Part shown: positions 23,626 through 35,880 of the stretch, piece by piece
How the letters are laid out: each line of letters begins with the position of its first letter
How positions within the stretch are numbered: position 1 is the stretch's first letter
Assembly (NCBI GenBank): GCA_003550325.1
Contig: QKWP01001984.1
Coordinates: 31,568-95,567, forward strand
Length of the DNA stretch: 64,000 bases
From: Gigaspora rosea
Lineage: Eukaryota > Glomeromycota > Glomeromycetes > Diversisporales > Gigasporaceae
Reading direction: 5' to 3'
Program-made: the position numbers and the translations under genes
Notes under the pieces: generated by a model
Databases searched by the model: none
What the model was told of the DNA's origin: nothing
What the model saw: only the letters and a program-made list of their open reading frames with translations

Positions 23626-24587
23626 TTAATAATTATTTATTTTTTTATATTTTTTGATTTGTAAAAAGCTAATCAATAAATTTTTTTAAGGAATACTATA
23701 TATTGTACTAAGATTTTGTGTACAATTTTTAATTGTAATCTCATTATTTTGTATAATTTGTAAAGTTCATATAATAAAATTTTAAATATAACAAATCACA
23801 TGACTATTAGTATATCAAACATTTAATTTCCTTAGTCACTTTTGAGAAATAGCCAAAGTAAATTAAATTAATTTATATAAAAATAAATAGAATTTATATA
23901 TATTTTATATGTATATAAATAATAATTAAATTTTATATAAAATTTATATAGCATATGCATAAAAATTCTGTTTACTTTGGGTTTGTAAACCTATATAAAA
24001 GTTTATCTAACTATGGTAGAAATAGGCTTCTTGAAAAAGGTTTATTACTTTTAAAATTTGGTTTAGTTGGACTAATCTACCAAGCTTCTGATAACTATAT
24101 TTGTATATAGCTCATATATCTGTAATCATTTTAGGTTCGAACTTCAATTATTGATTATCTGCAATAAATATTAATTTTTGCAAAAATGAATGTACTGTAT
24201 CCAACAAAATTTAGCAATATTTATTAGAAAAGTTTTTATAGTGCAGATCTGTGCAGATTTTTTAAAAAAACAATTATTAAAAATTAATGCAGATCTGTGA
24301 CCCTGCTAGCGATTATTGAAGAAATTTTTTTAATTTTCTGCACAGATTTAATTTTTTGCACAGATTTTTAACAATAAACAATTCAATTATTTGTGCAGAT
24401 TGTAAAAATAACCAAAAAGCAAATAATAATAAGTTACTATATACTTGTTTAAATATTAAATACTAGCTAAATTTTTTATATATTAAAAGAATATATTTGA
24501 ATATTCATATATTTTTATTAATAAAATAAATTATTACAAATACTTAATATTGGTCAATTATAAATTTCAGAAATGACTGTTGCTAAC
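23626..24587. other. Non-coding AT-rich stretch
   Basis: No gene seen. The word TGTGCAGATTTTT and variants (GCAGATCTGTG, CTGCACAGATT) recur at about 24240-24400 in both orientations, suggesting a decayed element. Confidence 0.45.
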
Positions 24588-26099
24588 TTTCACCCTAGGT
24601 GATATCATCTTGTTCGGAAGTCGGGTCGGAAGTCAGGTTGGAAATAGGGTCGGGAGTCGGTCAAAAGTACGAGAACAATACCGGAAAATAAGATCAAATT
24701 TCAATTCACGTGATCTTCAATCAGCAGCTGGCCAATTAAAAATCAGGCTCAGTATAAACCACATTTATTATAAAAACTAGTTGCTCGCTACGGCTATCGC
24801 CTCCGCTCCGCTCCTTTATCCTAACCCATACCCTAACCCTAAACTTAACCCGAACCTTACCTAACCCTAACCCAAATTCTAACATTAATTTTTTTGTTAC
24901 ATGAATAGAAATTGATTCTATGCTCTGTCAATTTCGGACACTAAGTTGAAAGAATTTTTTTTATTAAATAAAATCGAACTTGAACTACATCAGTATATAG
25001 GGGAGCCCAAAGCAAAAGGATGCTTCAGGCCAACCAATCAAATTTTGAAATTTTATAGAATAGCCAAATAGCAAATGAATATTTTTATAAAAACAATATT
25101 TAATAGTTAAATCTATTAATAAAAAAGTACATAATTTTGTCTAATTATTTTGATACTATTATATAAATGATAATCATATACCAATTTTGGACATGATTTT
25201 CTCAAAATCATGTGATTGTCCCGAAGCATCCTTTTGCTGTGGGTTCCCCCATATTATCTAACTAGCACTAATTCTTACCCCATACTCTAACTCTAACCCT
25301 ATAGGACAACGTATCAAAATAAACCAAAATTTCGTCATTAGTCGCGATATTAAAAATACCTTGTACCGAAGTTATGTAAGAATCGGTACCATAATGATGA
25401 CACCAAAGCGACGATACCAACTAATGACACTAGCCCAACGACGAAAAACATCAAAACCGTTATCTAAAAGCCAAAAAAATAAAGCACTATTAAGTGCCAC
25501 ACCAACAAACGATAGCCAAAAAAATTAAAGGAACCAAAAAACAACAACATGGCACTAAAAAAAGCAAAACATACCAAAAGTGAAATGCCACGAACTAAAA
25601 AACAAAAGCTCAAAAGTAAATGCATTGTAACTATACTCTAACGATCTAATCACTAACTAATGGCACAGCAAGCAATGCAATTGCATATACGAAGCACTAA
25701 CAAACGATGAACAAGAAAGTTGAAGGCACCAAAAAACAATAATGCGACACTGAAAAAAAGCAAAACGTACATAACTAAAAAAAAGAAAGGTCAAAAGTAA
25801 AATGCATTCCAACTATACGATACCGAAGCAATAACACCAAAGCGACGACGACACCAAAGCAACAACAACACCAAAGCAACGACGACACCAAAGCGACAAT
25901 ACCAACAAAACCGTATCTAAAAGCCAAGAAAAGAGAAATCGCGTAAGTTAATATATGGCTAAACTAAAAGCAACTACAATAAAAAAAAAGAAATACTGTA
26001 AAAAAAAAAAATACTTATAGATCTGATGTTGTGTAATAGTGTGATCATGTAAACAATGACGATCTTTACCCGACATAGGTGATATCACCTAGGGTGAAA
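24588..26099. mobile_element. TIR element with GGTGATATCACC-type ends
   Basis: The left end TTTCACCCTAGGTGATATCA is matched by GGTGATATCACCTAGGGTG plus AAA at the right. The interior has CCCTAA-like tracts (24820-24875, 25270-25300) and GACGAC/ACCAAAGCGAC-rich sequence (25380-25920). There is no transposase and no clear target duplication. Another end-like sequence, TTCACCATAGGTGATTATCA, lies at about 26164. The ends resemble the MULE termini in the GTGAT-n-ATCAC core. Confidence 0.55.
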
Positions 26100-27008
26100 A
26101 CTAGTTATAATCTTCAGAAAAATAATAAAAAATAATATATTTTTATTAAGAAATAATATAATGTTCACCATAGGTGATTATCACCTGTGATCTACAATGC
26201 ATAAATAAAAATAAATCATTTTATTAAAACAAAAAATAAACTTTTTTAAGGGTAGAGTGTAATAACGTCATTTCTATTATGAAACTTATTGTTATAATCA
26301 TTGGTAATACAAAATCTCTAATACTAATATGTATTGAATAAGCATGATGGAAAGTCCTTTTGATTGGCTATTGTGATACAATTAATGTAGATCATTACAC
26401 AAATTATTTATATTAGTTTTAGAGTACTCCCTATATGAAAACGTAATCACTCATATGACAAGTGGCTAAGCACGCAACCTATGGTCAAATAATTTTCAGA
26501 ATACGTTGGTCTTTTGCTTTACAAGCAGTTAGTGGATTTAATCCCATATAATCCCATTCCCAGGGAACTATTACTAATGCCGCATGTTTGCTACTAGCAT
26601 AATAGTATATAGCTAAGTAGGTTCGTGAATTCTTTAGCTTTTTTTTCAAATGCATTATTTCAACAACTAAAATAGTCTTGTACTCGAGATGACAGAGTAC
26701 TTACAAGAGAGTTCTGAATAATATAAGGCATAAGAACTGTGTAAGTATAAAAAAAACGATTGAAAGTTGTTAGTTTTTTGTATTTTTTTTGTTACTTTTA
26801 GTGCTTCAACGTCTAATATAATTTTTAAATTATAAATTAAGATCCGAATATACTTAGATGAAAGATAATTTCAAACAGGAAAGAAAATAGGTTGGTACGA
26901 GTATAGCATAAGTATTGTCAATTATAAAAAAGGCAATTGAATGGTAATTAAATTTGCTAAGTGTTACTTTTAAAGTGTTTGGCCAATATAATTTTGTTGA
27001 GGTATAAT
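26100..27008. other. Non-coding stretch
   Basis: AT-rich. Apart from the GGTGATTATCACC word near 26173 no structure or gene is seen. Confidence 0.45.
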
Positions 27009-28047
27009 ACTTTGCTGAAACCTAAAAAAATTAAATATGTTTTTATAATAAACCAATAATGTTTTTAAAATATAATAAGTATATTTTTATAAAAAAAAAT
27101 ATTTTAAAAATATATTTATAATATATTAATAATATAATAAAAAAATTTTAAATAAAAATAAAAATTTATAAAACTATTTTAATATATAATAAAAATATAA
27201 TAAAACCATTTTTTTAAAATATATTATTACAATAATATTAAAAATATCAATAAAATATTATAAAAATATTATTATTATATTTTAAAAATTACTTAAAATA
27301 AATTTTTTAAAAATATAATAATAATATTTTTATAATATTTTTAATAATATTAGAATAATGTTTTAATTATATTTTAAAAATTACTTAAAATAAATTTTTT
27401 AAAAATATAATAATAATATTTTTATAATATTTTTAATAATATTATAAAAATATTATTATTATATTTTAAAAATTACTTAAAATAAATTTTTTAAAAATAT
27501 AATAATAATATTTTTATAATATTTTTAATAATATTATAAAAATATTATTATTATATTTTAAAAATTACTTAAAATAAATTTTTTAAAAATATAATAATAA
27601 TATTTTTATAATATTTTTAATAATATTATAAAAATATTATTATTATATTTTAAAAATTACTTAAAATAAATTTTTTAAAAATATAATAATAATATTTTTA
27701 TAATATTATTAAAAATATTATAAAAATATTATTATTATATTTTTAAAAAATTTATTTTAAGTAATTTTTAAAATATAATAATAATATTTTTATAATATTT
27801 TATTGATATTTTTAATATTATTGTAATAATATATTTTAAAAAAATGTTTTTATTATATTTTTATTATATATTTAAAATAGTTTTATAAATTTTTATTTTT
27901 ATTTAAAATTTTTTTATTATATTATTAATATATTATAAATATATTTTTAAAATATTTTTTTTTATAAAAATATACTTATTATATTTTAAAAACATTATTG
28001 GTTTATTATAAAAACATATTTAATTTTTTTTTAGGTTTCAGCAAAGT
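27009..28047. mobile_element. Long-TIR foldback element with 92-bp tandem core
   Basis: The left arm starts ACTTTGCTGAAACCTAAAAA and pairs with a right arm ending TTAGGTTTCAGCAAAGT. The arms are about 290 bp and almost exact. Between them lie about five direct copies of a 92-bp unit, each containing TTACTTAAAATAAATTTTTT (at about 27289, 27381, 27473, 27565 and 27657). The unit is itself partly palindromic. Apart from the termini the element is almost entirely A and T. No ORF and no clear target duplication. Confidence 0.75.
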
Positions 28048-28136
28048 TTAAAAAAAAATAAACAAATCATTGTAAAAACTTTTAGGTTAGGGTTAGTATA
28101 AAAGGTTTACTAGGAAATTCTTAATTTTCTTTGTAT

Positions 28137-28323
28137 ATATATGCAAAATTTTATGCTGAACAAGTTTACTTAGTCGAATTAGAAAGGTTGTCTTATCAAA
28201 ATTTAGAGATATTCGCAATTTTTCATTTTTTTAACTCATTTTTTGACGATTTCTCTAAATTTTATTAAGACAACCTTTCTAAGTTAACTAAGTAAACTTG
28301 TTCAGCGCTAAATTTTGCATATA
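28137..28323. repeat. Foldback related to the alternating-palindrome units
   Basis: Arms of about 75 bp, TATATGCAAAATTTTATGCT through AACAAGTTTACTTAGT to CAAAATTTAGAGA, are repeated in inverse. The words AACAAGTTTACTTAGT and AAATTTAGAGA are also the core of the arrays at 34374-35290 and 58455-59480. A GGTTAGGGTTAG tract lies just to the left. Confidence 0.7.
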
Positions 28324-29309
28324 GGGCAAAAAATTTTAAGACTTTTTTTAAAATTTCTTAGACTAATTCTTAGTCTAAAGAATTTTAACAAAAATTTTTT
28401 TTTTTAAAATAATGATCTGCAAATTTAGCCAATCAAATTAGGGTGCGATATACAAGCACATCACACCCATGCGAAGCATATTAAACTTCATAAAAAAAAT
28501 ATTATTTTAATTTAATAAAATAAAAAACAGTAAAGTTATAAATGATAATTTTAAAAAATATTGATTTTTTTTAACAAGTAAATACATAAATAGAAAAAAT
28601 TATTTTAATTAAATAAAATAAAAAAAAAGTGAATAAAAAAATATATTTATTTATTTATCATTTTGTTTTGTTTATTGTTTTTCTCATGTTTTTACTAGCA
28701 GATAAGTGCAGTAGTTATAATTTTGGAGATTATCGCAAATTATAATAGCAACGCTTTGCAAAGATTATACTTTTTAAATATTTGCACAGATTTTTAGCAA
28801 AAAATCTGCAAAGAACTGCAAAAATCTAAATTTTGAAGATATTTGCAATTTTTTAAACAAGATTCTATACTTATTTGATAAATTTAAAGATCATTACAGA
28901 TTATTAATGTTTTTATTTTTCTGATGTTCTACATTTTGCAAAAATCACTTGTTGATTTAAACTATAGTTGCAGTCATTATATTACCATATATAGATTTGA
29001 TTCAACAGTTCTGCTATATTCTAATATTATAAAATAATGCGATACAATTGGACAATCTTGCATATATATGCATAACCTCTTGGAATTTAACTTTATAAGA
29101 ATTATGATCATTGTTACTATAATTATACATAGCTAATGTTATAATAGGATCATCATAATTACAGGATTACGTAATTCGTACAGAATTTGATCATTTGCAC
29201 AATGTTATAATATATTCGTAATTTGCCTATTACTATGAATTAATAATTAGTTGCATTAATTATTTTTTTTAAAAATCAACTTTTCTTTCAGATTAAAAAT
29301 TTAGAAATA
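28324..29309. other. Non-coding AT-rich stretch
   Basis: Low-complexity A/T runs (28340-28680) and scattered TTTGCAGATT-like words. No gene seen. Confidence 0.45.
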
Positions 29310-29455
29310 TGATAGTTCAAGACTAGCAAAATAGTTATTAGCACAGTAGTATTTTTTTTCTTTACTTTTTTTTAATACTGTACTAAATTTTCATAGGATA
29401 ACAAATATAGCAAAATAGTTAGGTAGAATGGAAGTATTTTTTTTATATACAATAC

Positions 29456-30100
29456 TAGAGGTTGTACCTGAAATAAATTTCAAATTCCGGATAACCCGCC
29501 CGTTTACCAGACTATTACTGGGTCACAAACCGGATTGTTTTAAAAAATCCAGGTTACCCAGTTGACCCGGTTGACCCGGTTTGTTTGATTGGCTAATGCA
29601 AAATTGAGGTAGCTCTTAAGGGTATATAATTTTTTTAGAGGTTGCACCCGTTAAAAAATTTAAGCTCCGGGTTTCTCACCGTTTACAACATTATAAACTG
29701 GGTCATCTTAATAATCCAGGTAAACCATTTTTTTGATTGATTGATGCAAAATCATAAATTCTCTTATATGCATTTTTTTAAAAAACTACGTATAATGATA
29801 ATGGTAACTGATAAATTTATTAATTTTTATGTCAGGTGCCCAGAGAATCATGATAATAGCTATAACATAATCAGTTAATTCTCAAATGGCTAGAGGCCGT
29901 CGGAAAATAAACTGGGTTTAAATAATAAAATTTAAAATGACCTCACTCCCAACGGACATACGTACTGTACATACATTTGTATGTCACATTATCATGCTTA
30001 TGGATAATTAATTCAGGTCACCCGGTTAACAATAGCTATGACCCGGTTGACAGGTGTTAACCGGGTTACGTGGGTAACACTTATACGGGTACAAGCTCTA
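29456..30100. mobile_element. Non-autonomous hAT-like element, TSD TACAATAC
   Basis: The ends TAGAGGTTGTACCTG and TAGAGCTTGTACCCG (inverted) are bounded by a perfect 8-bp duplication TACAATAC at 29448-29455 and 30101-30108. Removing the element restores the array's TACAATACTAATATTTCTTT, an internal check on the boundaries. Subterminal arrays of (A)CCCGGTTGACCCGGT and inverse words mark both ends. No ORF in 645 bp. Confidence 0.85.
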
Positions 30101-30678
30101 TACAATACTAATATTTCTTTTTCTTTAGCGTGATAATAAATATTGTATGATAGTAGAAGTATGATAGTTCAGGGCGTTAGTGATACAGTAATATTTTTTT
30201 AATATATATATAGAGTACTAATGTTTCTTTTTTTCTTTAGAATGGAATATAGCACGATAATAAACATACAATAGTAAAAGCATAATAGTTCTGAACATAG
30301 TAAGATAGTTAATAGCACAGTAGTATTTTTTTTATATGGTACTAATGTTTCTTTTTTCTTTAAAATAGAATATAGTGTGATGATGAATATAACATGATAA
30401 AAAAATATAATAATTCAGGACATAGCAAGATAGTTTGTAGCACACAATAGTTTTTTTTTTTTTATATGTATATGCTAGAACAAAACATAGCGCAATAATA
30501 AATGTAGCATGATAGTAGAAGTATAACACTGTAATTCAGGATGTTAGTAGCACGATAATATTATATATATATATATAGTACTAATATTTTTTTCTTTATA
30601 GCAGAACATAGTGCAATAATAAATGTATGATAGTAGAAGTATAATAGTTTGGGACATTGCAAGATAGTTAGTAACATA

Positions 30679-31785
30679 GTTTTGTTTTTTTTTTGGAACT
30701 TAGACAATTTCAACAGTACTTTATTAAGATGCTAAGTATATTGCTATATTAATACACTAATTTACTCCTAATTTGCAAGTCTAACATTACCCAGCTGCCC
30801 TAAAGGTGCCCAAGTGCAACCTGTCGCACTAATTTGAAAAATAATCTAAAAACTAGAGGCTATGTTAAACTAGTTAAGTGCCACACCAAAATGGCTTCTT
30901 CTTTTCTTGTATTTCTTTAATTAACAAGGAATTTAATAAAAGCAAAATAAGGAGAAGGGGTAAGAAAAAGAAAAAAACAAAAGCTATAAAAACGAGAGAT
31001 AAAAAAAGAAAAGAGAACAAAAACAAAAAATGGAAGAGGAAACAAAAAAAAATCACATGGTATAAGCACAAAGGCTAGTCTAACAAAAGAAAAAAACAAA
31101 CCAAGGACAAAGAAAAAGAAAAAAAACTACACTATTATAGCTCATGCAAGGGCTAGTAAAAATTATATAACAAATACAACTATTGTATATTTCTATTATA
31201 AAGCTATGCCTTGATTTATATTTTCTTCTGACTATATGGCCAACCTTGAATATTCCTTAACCATCGACTGACACAATATTATATAAAGTAGCACCAGAAC
31301 TGTGTCAACAAACATTCATATGGTTAATTCTACTGGGTTCATCTGAATTTGAAAAAGTAAACAATGCCAATCTTTTAGAGGGATAAACCAAATCCCACTT
31401 TTTGTCAAAAATTTTGAAAAAATGGCAGGAAGACGAGAAAAGTGATAAAAAGGAATCACTTGTAAGAAATTTAAAGAATAGTGTGGTCATAAAACTTATT
31501 TTTTTGTTGTTCTTCTTTATATTGTTACAGGTTACATTGTTGATAGAGTAGAAGTGATGACTCCACTAAAATTTTCTGTACAAGGGCACTACTTCTTGCC
31601 AGTTATCTTGTACCAAAATGCTTTTAACTTGCATGCTAAATATATCAAAGAAGTCTCCCTAGATAGAGAAAATTAATCTTTGTAAAAACTGTAGGTCTTG
31701 AGTACTACTAGTACTGCTTCAACGAAAAACTTTTTGTTTTCTTCTGTTGGAAATTTGGTCCAAGTGATTATCAGAAAGAGTTCCT
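30679..31785 (-). mobile_element. Poly-A retroposon copy 1 (minus strand)
   Basis: Read on the minus strand it ends with an AATAAA signal, CTAAGTTCC and an A-rich tail (T-run on plus at about 30680-30694). It is flanked by GTTAGTAACATA (30667-30678) and GTTAGTAATATA (31786-31797), a 12-bp duplication with one mismatch. It is about 1.1 kb and homologous throughout to 37511-38629, which lies in the opposite orientation. ORFs are short (the longest about 60 codons) and not identifiable; a Lys-rich A-tract causes several spurious ones. It may be a 5'-truncated LINE or a retroposed transcript. Confidence 0.7.
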
Positions 31786-32532
31786 GTTAGTAATATAATA
31801 GTATTTTTTTTTAATATAGTATTAATGTTTTGCAAGATAACTAATGTATTATGATAGTAGGTTTAGGACATAACAAGATTGTTAGTAGCAGGTAGTAATT
31901 TTTTCTTTTTATACAGTATTAACATTTCTTTTTTTTCTTTAGAACAGAACATAGCACGATTGTAGAAGTATGATAGTAGTAACATAGTAATTTATTTTTT
32001 TATATACAGTACTAAATTTTCTTTTTTTCTTTAGAATAAAATGTAACGTAATGTGATAATGAACATATAATAATAGAAGCATGATAGTTTCAAAGCGTAG
32101 CAAGATAGTTAGTAGCACAATAGTTAGTATGGGTATGCATGATAGTTCAAGATATTAGTAACACAATAGTGTTTTTTTTCTTTTTTTTTATGCAGTACTA
32201 ATATTTCATGCAATAACAAACATAGCATAATAGTAAAAGCATAATAGTTTAGAACATGGCAAGTTTGTTAGTAACACAGTAGTTAATATGGCCATGCATA
32301 ATAGCATAAGGTGTAGCATAATAGTATGAGATTTAGTATTATAGTTGGAACATAACAGAATTTTAAAACATCAAGTTTCATTCATTATAGGCTTTTTGTA
32401 TCCTTGAAAAGGGTGCTAGCGGCACTTTATTTAATTCTTGATACTTATAAAAATCTAATTTTACTTGATTTATTAATATTTAACTTTAATATTAATAAAA
32501 TATATTATATATGTTGCAAATAATTATTCAAT

Positions 32533-33276
32533 CATTAAGAAGAAACTGTCGATTGACTATTTGGACACAACGTTAACAGGAGGAGAAGAGGCAGTCAGAC
32601 GTATGAGAAGAAACTATCTGGCATGAGGGCTAATTGAAACAGATATTAAAAATTCACTCCTGCAAGCAGGGATCGCTAATAAAGCAGCAAAGTCAATCAT
32701 ATTAGAATGGTGGGATAAATGGCATAGTGTTTTTCAAAAAGAGATCTGGCTCTAACGCTGCAATGAAGTTGCAAAATGGGAAAAGGAGTTGGAGATCGAT
32801 TCGGCGAAAAAGAAGAAGAAGAAGGAAGAAAGCGAACCTAAAAGGAAGAAAGTCAAAGGAGTAAATGTCTCAGATAAAGGAAAAGACACACTCTTGGAAG
32901 TGGAAGTAGAATCTAGAAGACAGAAGGTACCAGATAAAAGGTGGGATAAGTTCAAGGAAAAAATGGTTCGGATAACAGAAGAGGTAGAAAAATGGGTAAG
33001 GACCGGAAGTTGGTCCAGGTGAAATAAAAACTAAAAAGATCATGACAGGCTGTAGATCCAGGCTGATGAACTGCAGATTTAATATCTGAGGTAGATATTA
33101 AAGAAGCGGCGAGGTCAATTCTACTTTGGCAGGTCGCACATAGGTACCAAATGGCAACCGAGTGATCCACACTTTAGTTTAAAATAGCATAGCTATAAAT
33201 AGAACACATGTATTAAAAATACAATTTCTATATTATAAAATAAAGTTGTGACATGTTCGTCAAAAAAAAAAATAAA
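32533..33276 (+). mobile_element. LINE 3' end, 5'-truncated, TSD AATTATTCAAT
   Basis: The insert is bounded by the perfect 11-bp duplication AATTATTCAAT (32522-32532 and 33277-33287) and ends in an A-rich tail. Its interrupted reading frame contains IWLXRCNEVAKWEKELEI-like sequence (X marks an in-frame stop). This resembles the C-terminal end of LINE reverse-transcriptase proteins from this fungal group. It is followed by a charged Lys/Glu-rich tail. Several stops are present. It was inserted into the first unit of the roughly 120-bp tandem repeat that continues after it. Confidence 0.65.
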
Positions 33277-33283
33277 AATTATT

Positions 33284-33525
33284 CAATTCTGAATCTATAT
33301 CAATTATTTATTATAAACCTATATCTACAACTTTATATAAATATTACTTAGAATACTATATAAAAATTATACATATTAATTTTTTTTACTTGATATGTTG
33401 CAAATAATTATTCAATTCTGAATCTATGTCAATTATTTATTATAAATCTATATCTACAACTTTACATAAATATTACTTAGAATATTATATAAAAATTATA
33501 CATATTAATTTTTTTAGAGTTCATA
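33284..33525. repeat. Tandem repeat of about 120 bp
   Basis: Two near-identical units run from TTCAATTCTGAATCTAT through ACATATTAATTTTTTT. A further partial unit lies left of the LINE insertion (about 32460-32532). Confidence 0.75.
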
Positions 33526-33962
33526 TTATTTTGCCAACACCTTTCACTAACATAACATATTACTGACAAATACAAACCAACAAGTTCATTTACTGACAGT
33601 TTGTTTCACCGAAGTTCATTTCACCAACAAGTTTTTTTTTCAAAAAGCACCCTAACTTTAGCCCTAATTCTACCTAATTCTACTCTGACCCTAATGGCAA
33701 TGACCTAGGGTTCCGAAGTTCAGTTCAGTTCAATAGAGGTTCAGGTTCAGGTTCAATGAACCTGAACCTGAACCTGAACCTGAACCTGCTTTAAAAGTTC
33801 AATACTGAACTGAACCTGAACTTAAAATTATTGAACATGAACCTGAACCTGAACTTAAAAAAAGTTCAGTTCAGGTTCAGTTCAAGGTTCATGAACATGT
33901 TCAGGTTCATAATATATGCACATGTTTACCTAAATCACAAAGTTAGGATCAATTAGTAAAAT

Positions 33963-34373
33963 NNNNNNNNNNNNNNNNNNNNNNNNNNNNNNNNNNNNNN
34001 NNNNNNNNNNNNNNNNNNNNNNNNNNNNNNNNNNNNNNNNNNNNNNNNNNNNNNNNNNNNNNNNNNNNNNNNNNNNNNNNNNNNNNNNNNNNNNNNNNNN
34101 NNNNNNNNNNNNNNNNNNNNNNNNNNNNNNNNNNNNNNNNNNNNNNNNNNNNNNNNNNNNNNNNNNNNNNNNNNNNNNNNNNNNNNNNNNNNNNNNNNNN
34201 NNNNNNNNNNNNNNNNNNNNNNNNNNNNNNNNNNNNNNNNNNNNNNNNNNNNNNNNNNNNNNNNNNNNNNNNNNNNNNNNNNNNNNNNNNNNNNNNNNNN
34301 NNNNNNNNNNNNNNNNNNNNNNNNNNNNNNNNNNNNNNNNNNNNNNNNNNNNNNNNNNNNNNNNNNNNNNNNN
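33963..34373. other. Assembly gap (411 N)
   Basis: Undetermined bases lie at the start of the palindrome array, so array length is unknown. Two long ORFs predicted across it are artefacts. Confidence 0.98.
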
Positions 34374-35290
34374 AAATTTCCAAAATTAAGCATCTTTTCT
34401 TCAAATTTTAAGAAAAGTAAAAATAAATATGCTGATTTGATGTATTTTTTGGTGCTTAACAAGTTTACTTAGTGCTAGTGCAAGAAGTTATGATCAATTA
34501 GTAAAATTTAGAGAATCATGGAAATTTGTATAATTTTATTAATAAAATTATACAAATTTCCATGATTCTCTAAATTTTACTAATTGATCATAACTTCTTG
34601 CACTAAGTAAACTTGTTAAGCACCAAAAAATACATCAAATCGGTATATTTATTTTACTTTTCTTAAAATTTGAAGAAAAGATGCTTAATTTTGGAAATTT
34701 CATCAAAAATTCAAAATTAAGCATCTTTGACGCAAATTTTAAGAAAAATAAAATAAAATATACCGATATAATGTATTTTTTGGTGCTAAACAAGTTTAAT
34801 TATATCAAGAAGTTATGATCAATTAGAAAATTTAGAGAATCTTAGAAATTTGTATAATTTTATTAATAAAATTATACAAATTTCTAAAGATTCTCTAAAT
34901 TTTACTAATTGATCATAACTTATTGATATAAGTAAACTTGTTTAGCACCAAAAAATACATCATATCGGTATATTTTATTTTATTTTTCTTAAAATTTGCG
35001 TCAAAGATGCTTAATTTTGAATTTTTGATGAAATTTCCAAAATTAAGCATCTTTTCTTCAAATTTTAAGAAAAGTAAAATAAAATATACCGATTTGATGT
35101 ATTTTTTGGTGCTTAACAAGTTTACCTAGTGCAAGAAGTTATGATCAATTAGTAAATTTAGAGAATCATGGAAATTTGTATAATTTTATTAATAAAATTA
35201 TACAAATTTCCATGATTCTCTAAATTTTACTAACTGATTTATACTTCTCACTCTAAGTAGACTTGTTCAGTATCAAAAAATACATATATT
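34374..35290. repeat. Array of alternating palindromes
   Basis: A unit of about 160 bp is repeated in strictly alternating orientation. Two kinds of symmetry centre alternate: type 1 within TATAATTTTATTAATAAAAT (near 34545, 34863 and 35193), type 2 between inverse copies of AAGATGCTTAATTTTG (near 34703 and 35028). The full period is therefore about 320-330 bp. Shared words include TTTTTTGGTGCTAAACAAG, GTTATGATCAATTAGTAAA and TAGAGAATC. Copies differ by a few per cent. No ORF is credible. Confidence 0.85.
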
Positions 35291-35880
35291 TTTTATTCCA
35301 ATTCAAACTAGTTTGCAAAATTTGGACTAGCCCGACCAAACTTATGATTGAGTTTGAGTTTAGTATAAAGTTTTAATAATAAAATTTAGAATTTGAGTCT
35401 GGTCTGGACCAGACCAAACCTGGACCCAATCCTAGAATTACTAGTTCATATGAACACCAGACTGAACCTGAACATGTTCATGAACTTATGAACTGAACCT
35501 GAACTGAACCTGAACCAGCTCTAAAAGTTCAATACTGAACCTGAACCTGAACATGTTTTAAAAAATGTTCAGGTTCAGGTTCAATACTGAACCTGAACCT
35601 GAACCTGAACTTGACCTAAGTTCAGTTCAGTTCAGGTTCATAGGAACACTACAATGACCAGAATTACTTTGTTGGTGAAATGAGCTTTGGTGAAATAAAC
35701 TGTCAGTAAAATGGACGTGTCAGTAAATAATTGTCAGTGAAATGTTACGTTGGTGAAGTGATTGTCTATTAACTGATTGCTACTTATTTTAATATATGAT
35801 TTAATATAGAATTTATTTAAACTTATATTAAAATAATTTTATAAAAAAAGTTTATGTAAATATTATATATTTATAAATTT

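Larger units (their letters stand above)
29310..32425 (-). repeat. Diverged tandem array, minus orientation, multiply interrupted
   Basis: These are reverse-complement relatives of the array at 14352-15560 (for example AGCAAGATAGTTAGTAGCAC, TTTCTTTTTTTCTTTAG). The end at about 32400-32425, read in inverse as AGTGCCGCTAGCACCCT, matches the plus array's terminus. A hAT element (29456-30100) and a retroposon copy (30679-31785) are inserted into it. The array resumes after each, which confirms both as insertions. Confidence 0.7.
33706..35651. mobile_element. Non-autonomous hAT-like element, TSD CAATGACC
   Basis: The ends TAGGGTTCCGAAGTTC and TAGTGTTCCTATGAACC (inverted) are flanked by the perfect 8-bp duplication CAATGACC (33698-33705 and 35652-35659). 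Arrays of AGGTTC/GAACCT words in both orientations fill about 200 bp at the left end and at the right end. The right side also carries CAAACTAGTTTG and GACCAAACC segments resembling the right subterminal region of the element at 7755-9408. The middle is an alternating-palindrome array plus a 411-base gap. No transposase. Confidence 0.85.

Noticed and set aside
30878..31078. Lys-rich 66-codon ORF
   Set aside because: It is an A-rich tract inside a retroposon, and the aligned copy at 38239-38424 does not keep the frame in a meaningful way.
33949..34462. Two ORFs of 151 and 169 codons on the minus strand
   Set aside because: They consist almost entirely of the N gap; only flanking repeat sequence is real.
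34374..35290. CRISPR-like array
   Set aside because: Repeats are contiguous, alternate in orientation and have no unique spacers; the context is eukaryotic.
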